Origin: JACQKA01 sp964462785
Lineage (GTDB): Bacteria; Patescibacteriota; Minisyncoccia; Phycocordibacterales; UBA2100
Length of the DNA: 28,883 nucleotides
Reading direction: 5' to 3'
NCBI GenBank assembly: GCA_964462785.1
Contig: CAYWZA010000013.1
Coordinates: 1 to 28,883, forward strand
The notes below the pieces were generated by a model, which saw only the letters and a list, made by a program, of their open reading frames with translations, had not been told where the DNA came from and did not search any database. This document shows positions 1 to 6,809 of this stretch, piece by piece. Numbering within the stretch: position 1 is the stretch's first letter; every line of letters begins with the position of its first letter. A program made the translations under genes and the position numbers.

Positions 1-1
1 C

Positions 2-985
2 GGCATCATTAACTACACAAGTTCAGTGTTCAAAGAAATGGGGGAAGTACACATCCCGCTTCACTGCTATGAAAAACATATAGATGAGCTTGCGCGCAAG
101 CAAGGCGTCGCTGCGTCGCTCTGGTATGTTCGTGATGTCATTTATCCTGCGCATGGATATTCGCTGGTGCATTTCCTGCTCCACCACATCGGTGAGCTTG
201 CGTATCAAGAAAATCCTCATATTGAATCTTTGTCCACATACCTGCAGCCTTTTACCGATGTCGCATTACGCGAGGGCGAATTCATGCACGGTTTTGATGG
301 ACTGGCGCATGGCTATATCACTGCCTATATTGCAGCCAGCGAGAGACCCCAACCGGAAATGATTAAAAGTATTTGTGAGAGCGAGGTGGTTATTCCGGGT
401 GTTACCACGAATACCTTTACCTGCTATCACACGCTTGGGCATGCTCTTATGTTTGCACATAACAATTCGTTAACGAAAACGCTCGATATCTGTGACACCC
501 TGGCGGACACCGCGCGCCAGGGATGCTATTTCGGCACGTTCATGGAGAATGGATTTTTATATTTGGACACCTATCATCCCGACGCGCCACGTCCTGACGC
601 CACAGGCGTTTCCATGAAGCATGTGTGTGAAAAATTCTCGGGAGACCACCGACGCGCCTGCGAAGTGTTCGTTGGTGATTCGTATCTTGCAGGACCATCA
701 CACGATCTCGCCGGAGCTTTTGAAGAGTGCGGTATGGTGCAAGAACATTACGCGTGTGCCGAACGAGTGGGATCAATAACCATCGCCTCGCTCTCAAAAA
801 ATATGGACGATGCGCGTGCTTTATGCAGTACATATGCCACGAACCCTGTTACACATGTATATTGTGTCGCAGGTGCAGAGCGAGGATTGCGAGAGGGTAT
901 GGGAATACTGCAGCAGAGCTTCTTCTCCGAAGCTCTCGATGTCTTGGGTGCCCTCCGCGCGTCGATCCGACTTATATTATTGTGA
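2..985 (+). CDS. 5'-truncated Cys/His-rich repeat protein, function unknown
   Basis: The reading frame is open to the left edge, so the true start and any signal peptide lie outside the window; GTG at 26 is only an internal candidate. It ends with TGA at 983-985. I do not recognise the family. The visible part has at least eleven Cys. From about the middle it shows repeated units of two Cys separated by 8-15 residues and followed after 2-4 residues by Gly: CDTLADTARQGC, CEKFSGDHRRAC, CGMVQEHYAC, CSTYATNPVTHVYC, and an earlier pair ending in CYHTLG. His-rich motifs HGFDGLAHG and YHTLGHAL precede them. Helical hairpins each held by a disulfide would fit an extracytoplasmic protein, and a metal or haem role for the His motifs is possible; both are inference. 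No terminator with a T-run follows it. Confidence 0.75.
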   Translation, partial: GIINYTSSVFKEMGEVHIPLHCYEKHIDELARKQGVAASLWYVRDVIYPAHGYSLVHFLLHHIGELAYQENPHIESLSTYLQPFTDVALREGEFMHGFDGLAHGYITAYIAASERPQPEMIKSICESEVVIPGVTTNTFTCYHTLGHALMFAHNNSLTKTLDICDTLADTARQGCYFGTFMENGFLYLDTYHPDAPRPDATGVSMKHVCEKFSGDHRRACEVFVGDSYLAGPSHDLAGAFEECGMVQEHYACAERVGSITIASLSKNMDDARALCSTYATNPVTHVYCVAGAERGLREGMGILQQSFFSEALDVLGALRASIRLILL

Positions 986-1060
986 AAAAAGCCGTCTTGC
1001 CTACGGCAATGAGAGTAAGCGCGAGGCTAATGTTCCACGTAAAGCGAGTGATGGTATAAG

Positions 1061-1089
1061 TTGCACTTTTTATCGAGCGGGGTGATAGT
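1061..1089 (+). promoter_or_regulatory. Promoter for the IMP cyclohydrolase-domain gene
   Basis: TTGCAC at 1061-1066 and GATAGT at 1084-1089 are 17 bp apart. The predicted start lies about 40 nt before the ATG at 1135, leaving room for the Shine-Dalgarno GGGAGG. Confidence 0.5.
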
Positions 1090-1134
1090 GTATGCGGGCA
1101 ATATATAGGGCGCACGAAAAATAGGGAGGTCATC

Positions 1135-1704
1135 ATGCCCACGGCATTTATTTCTGTTTTTGACAAGAAAGGCGTGGCGCGGCTTGCGGATGCGCTGGGT
1201 GAAAAGGGCTGGCACATTATCGCGACCGAAGGAACGGCTGCGCATATTCATGAACACAGCGGTGTGCGCTGCGCGCGGGTGGAATGGTATACGGACGCCC
1301 AGCCGATTTTTGGCGGGCGCGTAAAGACTCTCCATCCTAAAATTGTCGGCGGTATTCTTGCGCGCGAGAAAGACATCCTCGAAGCGAAACAGCGACGGAT
1401 TCCGCTCATTGATCTGGTGGTCGTCAATCTCTATCCATTTGGAAAAGCGGTGGCGAATGGCGCACCTGATGAGGAGTGCCTTGAGATGATCGACATCGGC
1501 GGGCATGCGCTCTTGCGCGCAGCAGCAAAGAATTTCAAGCGCGTTTGCGTGGCGTCTGATTATTATGATTACGATCTGATTATCAGCGCATTGAAACATA
1601 CAAACACCATCTCGCTCGCATTGCGTAAAGAACTTGCCGCGAAAGCGTTTGAGTGCATTGTGCAATACGACACTAATATTGCAGGCTGGTTTGATACGGC
1701 GTAA
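1135..1704 (+). CDS. Stand-alone IMP cyclohydrolase domain (PurH N-terminal domain)
   Basis: The protein has 189 residues and matches only the MGS-like IMP cyclohydrolase half of bifunctional PurH, which closes FAICAR to IMP. The motif GGRVKTLHP (residues 60-68), VVVNLYPF (95-102) and IDIGGHALLRAAAKN (119-133) are all present. The residues matching the catalytic set of the family, Lys64, Tyr100, Asp120 and Lys132, are conserved. The AICAR transformylase half (about 330 residues) is absent: the frame stops at TAA and a strong terminator follows at once, so this looks like a complete short gene and not a frameshift. Shine-Dalgarno GGGAGG lies 5 nt before the ATG. No other de novo purine gene is in the window, although guaB, which uses IMP, is. 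A related MGS-fold role cannot be excluded, but the conserved residues favour cyclohydrolase activity. Confidence 0.85.
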   Translation: MPTAFISVFDKKGVARLADALGEKGWHIIATEGTAAHIHEHSGVRCARVEWYTDAQPIFGGRVKTLHPKIVGGILAREKDILEAKQRRIPLIDLVVVNLYPFGKAVANGAPDEECLEMIDIGGHALLRAAAKNFKRVCVASDYYDYDLIISALKHTNTISLALRKELAAKAFECIVQYDTNIAGWFDTA

Positions 1705-1709
1705 AAAAC

Positions 1710-1740
1710 GACCCCCCCGCTAACGCGGGGGTCATTTTTG
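1710..1740. terminator. Bidirectional terminator between the purH-domain gene and trxB
   Basis: GAC-C-rich arm, TAAC loop and GCGGGGGTC arm, with a two-C bulge. T-runs follow on both strands (plus strand 1735-1739; minus strand complement of the A-run 1703-1708). It serves the two convergent genes. Confidence 0.85.
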
Positions 1741-1748
1741 TCCATTCC

Positions 1749-2669
1749 TTAACGCGTGTGGAGGAACATGTAAATATCCTCAAGGGCTTTCACGGCGTCG
1801 CCGGCGGCGATGTTGTTTTGATGATAGAGGGCATCCGTACAATCGCCGGCAGCCCAGATGCGGGGGTGCGAAGTTTTCTGCGTGCGCGGGTCAGTGACGA
1901 CCTGCTTGATGGGGGAGAGCGATACTGCCTCGCCGAGCCATGCCGTATTGGGCAAGAGACCAATCTCGACGAACACTCCCTGCACAGGGAGCACCTGCTC
2001 CTCTTTGGTATTTGCATCACGGAATTTGAATCCGGTGACAAACTTTTCACCAATAACTTCAAGCGGCTCGGCGTTTTTAATCGCCTTCATTTTTGGATTG
2101 GCGAGTACTTTGGCGACTGTCACTTCATCTGCCTTGAATACGTCGCTACGATTGAGTAGTGTGACGCTTTTTGCATACGCGAGGAGCTGCGCGGCTGTTT
2201 CAAACGCGGCATTGCCGCCGCCGACGACCACCACATCCTTGCCGCCAAAGAGCGGACCGTCGCAGGTGGCGCAGTAGGTGAGACCTTTCTGATCGAATTC
2301 TTTTGCACCGGGGACATCAAGCTTGCGGCGCGATGAGCCGGAGGCGACAAGGAGGGTTTTTGTTTCCTCGGTGGTGCCGTCGGAGAGTGTGACGGCAACG
2401 GAGTCTGGCTTTACTGCAAGCGCTGTTGCAGTGGCAACGCGCGTCTTCAAAATATCGCCCGCGTATGCTTCAACATGCTCTTTCAAACTCTTTGCCAGAT
2501 CAGCACCCGAAATGGATTTCGTGCCCACCCAGTTTTGGATATCGGGGGAGACAGTGCTCTGCCCGCCCCATTCGTCGGTAATGAGCAGTGTTTTTAATTG
2601 TTTGCGCGCTGCATAAATTGCCGCTGCCGATCCCGCTGGTCCACCGCCTACAATAATTAAGTCGTACAT
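1749..2669 (-). CDS. trxB: Thioredoxin reductase-like flavoprotein
   Basis: This 306-residue FAD disulfide reductase would pass electrons to thioredoxin in the cytoplasm. The N-terminal FAD motif GGGPAGSAAA begins at residue 8, the redox pair CATC is at 133-136, the second nucleotide-binding motif VVVVGGGNAAFETA follows, and AAGDC near the C-terminus closes the FAD site. The NADPH-phosphate motif HRRxxxR of classical TrxB is replaced by NRSDVFKA, so the electron donor may not be NADPH. I chose the ATG at 2669 and not an upstream in-frame start, because the terminator of the preceding gene (2697-2719) and a TATACT box (minus strand, 2679-2684) lie between them. The box ends 9 nt before this ATG and there is no Shine-Dalgarno, which suggests a leaderless or nearly leaderless mRNA. 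Confidence 0.92.
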   Translation of the reverse strand: MYDLIIVGGGPAGSAAAIYAARKQLKTLLITDEWGGQSTVSPDIQNWVGTKSISGADLAKSLKEHVEAYAGDILKTRVATATALAVKPDSVAVTLSDGTTEETKTLLVASGSSRRKLDVPGAKEFDQKGLTYCATCDGPLFGGKDVVVVGGGNAAFETAAQLLAYAKSVTLLNRSDVFKADEVTVAKVLANPKMKAIKNAEPLEVIGEKFVTGFKFRDANTKEEQVLPVQGVFVEIGLLPNTAWLGEAVSLSPIKQVVTDPRTQKTSHPRIWAAGDCTDALYHQNNIAAGDAVKALEDIYMFLHTR

Positions 2670-2696
2670 ATACGGCACAGTATACACTATTGAAAA

Positions 2697-2719
2697 AGCG
2701 ACCCGTAGAGCGGGTCGCT
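2697..2719 (-). terminator. Terminator of the 89-residue unknown gene
   Basis: On the minus strand AGCGACCCG, a short loop and CGGGTCGCT are followed by a T-run (complement of the A-run at 2693-2697). It lies directly upstream of the trxB promoter. Confidence 0.8.
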
Positions 2720-2739
2720 TCAACTCGTTTTTCTGTCGC

Positions 2740-3009
2740 CTAGATCAATGAACGGATCGAGTGGACACGCTCCTCTCCGCACGCGCAGCGTAGCAGAGTT
2801 TTGTATGTACACATGGGGAATTCGAGCGCGGTCCCGTAATCCTTGTCAAAATCGGTCGTACTCGGACCAAATCGGTCACGGTCACAAGGCACTTCCTCAA
2901 ACCGATGTTCGTGTAGAGTATCACCCTTTCCCTCGGTTGTGACGTGGGTTTCAAGATCGCGCGATTTGATTCCAGAGAACAGTTTTTTCAGTCCCAAAAA
3001 GTTCAACAT
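2740..3009 (-). CDS. Small unknown protein, 89 residues
   Basis: I do not recognise this protein. It is soluble and charged, with an N-terminal segment rich in Lys and Leu, a middle part rich in Asp, and a C-terminal CACGEE motif that could form half of a zinc site. The start is well supported: Shine-Dalgarno GGGAGAGG lies a few nt before the ATG at 3009, and a promoter (TTGCAA-16-TAGAGT) lies upstream. The gene is an independent transcription unit with its own terminator just after the stop. It is a candidate lineage-specific accessory protein. Confidence 0.7.
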   Translation of the reverse strand: MLNFLGLKKLFSGIKSRDLETHVTTEGKGDTLHEHRFEEVPCDRDRFGPSTTDFDKDYGTALEFPMCTYKTLLRCACGEERVHSIRSLI

Positions 3010-3043
3010 CTCGCCTCTCCCAGCAGGATTCGTCCTAGTTTAG

Positions 3044-3071
3044 ACTCTACAATAAGTTTATATTATTGCAA
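3044..3071 (-). promoter_or_regulatory. Promoter of the 89-residue unknown gene
   Basis: On the minus strand TTGCAA (3066-3071) and TAGAGT (3044-3049) are 16 bp apart. The leader to the ATG at 3009 is about 30 nt and contains the Shine-Dalgarno. Confidence 0.55.
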
Positions 3072-3100
3072 TAGTCTCCACTACTTCCGTTTGAAGGTAG

Positions 3101-3126
3101 AAAAATAGACCGCAATTGGCGGTCTA
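3101..3126 (-). terminator. Terminator overlapping a stop codon
   Basis: TAGACCGC, AATTG and GCGGTCTA form a hairpin at 3106-3126, with five A (T on the minus strand) at 3101-3105. The TAG stop of the 94-residue gene (3124-3126) is inside the stem. Confidence 0.85.
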
Positions 3127-3408
3127 TGCTTTTTCTGTGTGCCACGAAAATCCGTGTTGATCGCAAAAGGTAGTAATCGGGGAAATATCAATTTCACCCT
3201 CATATTCTGTCCACAAAACCCCATCGTAAGAGCCAAAATCAAGCTCGGTGATCGTATTGATTACGTATGCTAATTTTTCCGCCTCTGTTGAGGGGGTCTC
3301 CCATTCAAAATTTCCGATGCTCTCAAGGGCGGCGAGTATGTCTTCTAGTATTGTGTCGTCAACTTTAATATACAGGACCATTCGTTCTGACAACGCGGGT
3401 GCGCTCAT
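3124..3408 (-). CDS. Small unknown acidic protein, 94 residues
   Basis: I do not recognise this protein. It is acidic and predicted soluble, with helix-forming stretches around residues 17-30 and 40-55 and a C-terminal segment containing Cys and His (FCDQHGFSWH). The ATG at 3408 is preceded by Shine-Dalgarno GGGAGG about 9 nt upstream. An extended -10 (TGC TAAGCT) with TTGCAG 16 bp further upstream is a plausible promoter. The stop codon is buried in its own terminator, showing a compact, independent unit. It lies downstream of ftsZ on the same strand, but its own promoter argues against cotranscription. Confidence 0.7.
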   Translation of the reverse strand: MSAPALSERMVLYIKVDDTILEDILAALESIGNFEWETPSTEAEKLAYVINTITELDFGSYDGVLWTEYEGEIDISPITTFCDQHGFSWHTEKA

Positions 3409-3470
3409 GCTGACTGCCTCCCTTTTTCTTGTGGGAGCTTAGCACAGCAGCTATTTCCTGCAAAAGTTGG

Positions 3471-4688
3471 CTACTTCCGCTTAAAGAATGAAGGGAGATT
3501 TGCCCAGTCGTCGTCCTCTAAAATTTTGCTCATATCAGCGGGCTTGTGTTCGGCTATAGCAGGAGCAGCATCGGGCGTTGCTGATTCAGCGGCGGCAGCG
3601 GCGATGGCTGCGGGGATCGCGCCTTCATCGGGAAGCGGTGCGTGCTCGATTGCGTTCTTGCGGAGCGGGCGCTCGGCGGGATCGCTTTTTGCCGGTGTGC
3701 GGGTGCTGCTGAAAATGTTGCGCTGAGTCGCTTCGGGGAAGCCGGTCGCAATAACAGTGACTTTGATCTGACCTTTTTTGAGCGTGTTGTCGGTGATGGC
3801 GCCGAAGATAACTTTCGCCTCGGGATCGATGGCGTCGGTGACGATTTGCGCGGCGTCTTGAATTTCGAGCATACCGAGATCTTCGCCGCCGGCGACGGAA
3901 AAGAGCACACCCTTTGCGCCCTGAATGGATACATCGAGAAGCGGGGAGCTGATTGCGGCGCGCGCGGCTTCCTCAGCGCGATGCTCGCCGATGCCGGTAC
4001 CGATGCCCATGAGTGCAGAGCCAGCATTTTGCATGATGGTGCGCACATCGGCGAAGTCGACGTTGATGATGCCCGGCGTGGTGATGAGATCAGAAATACC
4101 CTCGACAGCTTGCTTCAAGATGTCGTCGCACATCGCAAAGGCATTTTTAATGCCGGTCTCGCGCGAGACGATGGCGAGAATTTTATCATTCGGGATCATC
4201 ACAAGCGCATCCACCGCTTTCTTAAGATCATTGATACCTTGCTCGGCGAGGCGCGAGCGCTGCTGGCCCTCGAATGAAAATGGTTTGGTGACGACACCTA
4301 CCGTGAGTGCGCCGAGCTCGCGTGCCATGTGTGCAACGACGGGCGCTGCTCCAGTGCCCGTGCCGCCGCCCATGCCGCACGTGACGAAGACCATGTCGGA
4401 ACCTTTGAGAGTTTCCTGAATTTCCTCGCGCGTTTCTTCGGCGGCTTGTTTGCCGACGCTTGCGTTCATACCGGTGCCGAGACCGCGTGTGAGCGAACGC
4501 CCGATGTGAATTTTCTTTGGTGCTCGTGAGCGCTGTAGATCTTGTGCATCGGTGTTGATCGCAATGAAATCAACGCCGTTGATCTTCGAGGACACCATGT
4601 GATTGACGGCATTGCCACCCGAACCACCGACTCCGATCACGCGTATTTTTGCGAATGGCTCCACAGGTGATTCATTAATTTTGTTCAT
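3471..4688 (-). CDS. ftsZ: Cell division protein FtsZ
   Basis: FtsZ is the tubulin-like GTPase that polymerises into the division ring. At 405 residues it is normal length. The GTP-binding loop GGGTGTG is at 107-113, the N-terminal glycine motif GVGGSGGNAVNHM at 19-31 and the synergy-loop region NVDFADV at 209-215. After residue about 325 there is a linker rich in Ala and Pro, and then a C-terminal peptide (DDWANLPSFFKRK) of the type that binds FtsA. It is preceded by ftsA, 101 bp upstream, in the usual order. The gap holds a hairpin (4742-4762) and an extended -10 box (TGG TATGAT, minus strand 4719-4724), so ftsZ probably has its own promoter and a leader of about 25-30 nt without an obvious Shine-Dalgarno. 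Confidence 0.98.
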   Translation of the reverse strand: MNKINESPVEPFAKIRVIGVGGSGGNAVNHMVSSKINGVDFIAINTDAQDLQRSRAPKKIHIGRSLTRGLGTGMNASVGKQAAEETREEIQETLKGSDMVFVTCGMGGGTGTGAAPVVAHMARELGALTVGVVTKPFSFEGQQRSRLAEQGINDLKKAVDALVMIPNDKILAIVSRETGIKNAFAMCDDILKQAVEGISDLITTPGIINVDFADVRTIMQNAGSALMGIGTGIGEHRAEEAARAAISSPLLDVSIQGAKGVLFSVAGGEDLGMLEIQDAAQIVTDAIDPEAKVIFGAITDNTLKKGQIKVTVIATGFPEATQRNIFSSTRTPAKSDPAERPLRKNAIEHAPLPDEGAIPAAIAAAAAESATPDAAPAIAEHKPADMSKILEDDDWANLPSFFKRK

Positions 4689-4741
4689 AGTTCATGCAAG
4701 AGTTTCTTACGTTGGAGCATCATACCATGCACCGAAATATT

Positions 4742-4762
4742 GCAACAAGGTGATTTTGTTGC
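4742..4762. repeat. Hairpin between ftsA and ftsZ
   Basis: GCAACAA and TTGTTGC form a perfect 7-bp stem with a 7-nt loop. No T-run follows on the minus strand. It lies just upstream of the candidate ftsZ promoter and its TTGTTG arm could double as the -35 box (18 bp to TATGAT). Confidence 0.5.
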
Positions 4763-4789
4763 CTGTTAAGCGAATATGAAGAAGGGCTC

Positions 4790-5953
4790 TTACGGCAAGA
4801 ATGAACGGAACATCTTACCCATGTATTCTTTGATATTTTCGGTGATGTAGCTCATGCCGCGCTCGCGATCTTTTTGGTCGGTGATGAAGCCCCAGCGGCA
4901 CAGACCGTAGGCAACTGCCCACAGCGCATCGCCTGCAATGGCGCGCCCCGCAACAGGCGTGATTGATCCGACGCTTGATGGCAAGCGCAATGTAGAGCGC
5001 GCGATGTCGGCAGCCGCAGCAACGCCCGAGCCGCCGCCCACCATCACGATACCCGCGGGCAGTAAGCGCTGCTTTCCCATTGCTTTTAAGTGCGCATCAA
5101 TGAGCGCGCAGATTTCCTTCAGGCGGTTGTTAATCACGTCGTCAATTTTCTTGCGCGGCACATCCATGGTGCTTACCGCACCGCGTTTCATTTGCTCTGC
5201 CTCGATGAGCGGGATTTTGAATGTGAGCGCTAAGTCAGCGGTGATATCGGAAGAGCCGGTCGGGAGCACTTTAATAGAAATGGGTGTGTCATTTTCAAAC
5301 ACGACGAGCGAGACAGTTTCTGCACCGATATTTGCGAGCATCACCCCGATCATTTTTTGCGGCTTGGTGAGTGTGACGAGGCTTGCGGCGAGTGGTGACG
5401 CCATGACATCTTCAACCTCGATATGTGCCGCTTCAACGGCAGCAATGAGGTCGTGCACATGCTGCTCAAAAGCTGTGATGAGGAGGGTATCTACAGCGAG
5501 CTTCGTGCCCTTCATGCCCGTTGGTCTTCCCAAGACATCAGTGGTGTCGATACGATAGGCGAGTGGGATGGCGTGGATTACTTTGCGATTGGTGAGCTTT
5601 GCAGAGGCGCGTTTTTCACTTTCCTGAATGGCGCGTTGTACATCGCGGTCTGTCACCTCGCCACCGGATGCGGTGAGTGATATTTCCCCAGTAGAACGCA
5701 GTTCATCAATACCGACGCCGCCTATAGCGATGCGCGCGCTGCGCACGCGCACATTTGCCGCTTTCTCTGCGCGATCCACTGCTTCGCGGATGCTGTTGGT
5801 GATATCGGGGATGTTGATGATGTAACCCTGTCGCATGCCTTTCGTGGGGGCGGTTGCTGTTGCGGCAATACGCAAACCACCCGCATCGGATGTGGCGATG
5901 AGCACCTTGACTTGCGAGGTGCCGATGTCGATGCCGGTGTAGATGCGTGCCAT
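4790..5953 (-). CDS. ftsA: Cell division protein FtsA
   Basis: FtsA is an actin-like ATPase that ties FtsZ filaments to the membrane. The 387-residue protein opens with the phosphate-binding strand GIDIGTSQVKV and has a second nucleotide-site segment VMVGGGSGV in the C-terminal half. The last 20 residues, including YMGKMFRSFLP, form an amphipathic helix, as expected for the membrane-targeting sequence. On the minus strand TATATT (5963-5968) ends 9 nt before the ATG and there is no Shine-Dalgarno, so the mRNA may be leaderless. It heads the ftsA-ftsZ pair. The usual upstream partner ftsQ lies about 17 kb away next to serS. Confidence 0.96.
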   Translation of the reverse strand: MARIYTGIDIGTSQVKVLIATSDAGGLRIAATATAPTKGMRQGYIINIPDITNSIREAVDRAEKAANVRVRSARIAIGGVGIDELRSTGEISLTASGGEVTDRDVQRAIQESEKRASAKLTNRKVIHAIPLAYRIDTTDVLGRPTGMKGTKLAVDTLLITAFEQHVHDLIAAVEAAHIEVEDVMASPLAASLVTLTKPQKMIGVMLANIGAETVSLVVFENDTPISIKVLPTGSSDITADLALTFKIPLIEAEQMKRGAVSTMDVPRKKIDDVINNRLKEICALIDAHLKAMGKQRLLPAGIVMVGGGSGVAAAADIARSTLRLPSSVGSITPVAGRAIAGDALWAVAYGLCRWGFITDQKDRERGMSYITENIKEYMGKMFRSFLP

Positions 5954-6089
5954 ATGGTGGAAAATATAACGGACAGAAACTGAGGGTTGACCCCCGTGTC
6001 CATAAACTCATTGTACCGCCTTAAGCGCTAAGCAGCTCTATTGAAAACAGTGGATATCTTAGGCGTTTGAACTGGCGTGATCGACGGGT

Positions 6090-6494
6090 TTAAAGGACAT
6101 CAGAGATGTCCTTAAGTTCGAGTTTCCTCAGGTACTTCCTCTCTGCATCCGTCATGTCGTCACTATGGTCAAATCCCTTGAGATGCACGCATGCGTGCAG
6201 GAATATATAGGCAGCATAGTCTGCAGCACTCACCTTGCGCAGCGCAGCTTCGCGGGCAATCGCCTCGGCATTGAGCACCACCTCTCCTTCATGATCGGAA
6301 AGTGGAAAGGCAAGCACATCGGGGATATATGACTTTTTACGGTACTTTTTGTTGAGTGCGCGGGCTTCTGCGGGCGTAGCGACGACAATCGAAAGATCAT
6401 ATTTTGCACCCAAAACAGCCCGCTTTATGCGGTCGTACTCGACGCGGGGGAGTGCCCGAGCCTTTGCTTTATTGCGCCTTTTTTGCTGCGCCAT
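6090..6494 (-). CDS. ybeY: Endoribonuclease YbeY (rRNA maturation factor)
   Basis: YbeY is a zinc-dependent RNase involved in 16S rRNA 3'-end maturation and ribosome quality control. The signature H-x3-H-x5-H is present as HACVHLKGFDH, with His100, His104 and His110. The protein has 134 residues, slightly shorter than most family members, with a basic N-terminus. The chosen ATG overlaps the end of rpsU by 26 bp, which implies translational coupling with this small-subunit protein gene. No clear Shine-Dalgarno is visible. An internal start a little downstream would remove the basic extension and cannot be excluded. Confidence 0.9.
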   Translation of the reverse strand: MAQQKRRNKAKARALPRVEYDRIKRAVLGAKYDLSIVVATPAEARALNKKYRKKSYIPDVLAFPLSDHEGEVVLNAEAIAREAALRKVSAADYAAYIFLHACVHLKGFDHSDDMTDAERKYLRKLELKDISDVL

Positions 6495-6729
6495 TGCGAA
6501 CCGGCGTTTCCGCCATCTTACCCTCCTTAATGAGCTGCTGGACTTTCGCGCGCTTTACGAGGCGGCTGAGAGCCTGCTTTTTCTTGGTGGTCTTTGAGGT
6601 CGGGCGGCTGTGATAACGCTCTGCGCGCATACGGCGCATGAGCCCCGTGCCCTGCACGCGGCGGCTAAACTTGCGAAGCAAGCTCAGTGCGTTTTCATTG
6701 CCAGCCTTTGAAACTTCTGCATTTATCAT
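6469..6729 (-). CDS. rpsU: 30S ribosomal protein bS21
   Basis: This 86-residue basic protein matches bS21: an N-terminal part with NENALSLLRKFSRRV, a central RRMRAERYHSRPTSKTTKKK segment and a Lys/Arg-rich tail. It is about 15 residues longer than the E. coli protein at the C-terminus, and the extension carries the overlap with ybeY. bS21 contacts the 16S 3' end near the anti-Shine-Dalgarno sequence. On the minus strand TATACT (6739-6744) with TTGCTC 16 bp upstream ends 9 nt before the ATG. The only purine-rich sequence near the start is too close to the predicted transcription start to act as a normal Shine-Dalgarno. Confidence 0.9.
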   Translation of the reverse strand: MINAEVSKAGNENALSLLRKFSRRVQGTGLMRRMRAERYHSRPTSKTTKKKQALSRLVKRAKVQQLIKEGKMAETPVRNGAAKKAQ

Positions 6730-6738
6730 GTGGAGGGA

Positions 6739-6766
6739 AGTATATCATACGTTGGTATAGGAGCAA
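6739..6766 (-). promoter_or_regulatory. Promoter of rpsU-ybeY
   Basis: TTGCTC (6761-6766) and TATACT (6739-6744) on the minus strand are 16 bp apart. The -10 box ends 9 nt from the rpsU ATG. Confidence 0.6.
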
Positions 6767-6809
6767 GGGCGCCAGATGATACACAGATCTCTTAGGTGCT
6801 TTTTAAAAC

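Noticed and set aside
986..1060. Short hairpin GCCGT/ACGGC and a 16-codon frame upstream of the purH-domain gene
   Set aside because: A five-bp stem without a T-run and a tiny frame without Shine-Dalgarno are expected by chance.
2670..2723. N-terminal extension of trxB
   Set aside because: It contains the -10 box of trxB and the terminator of the preceding gene.
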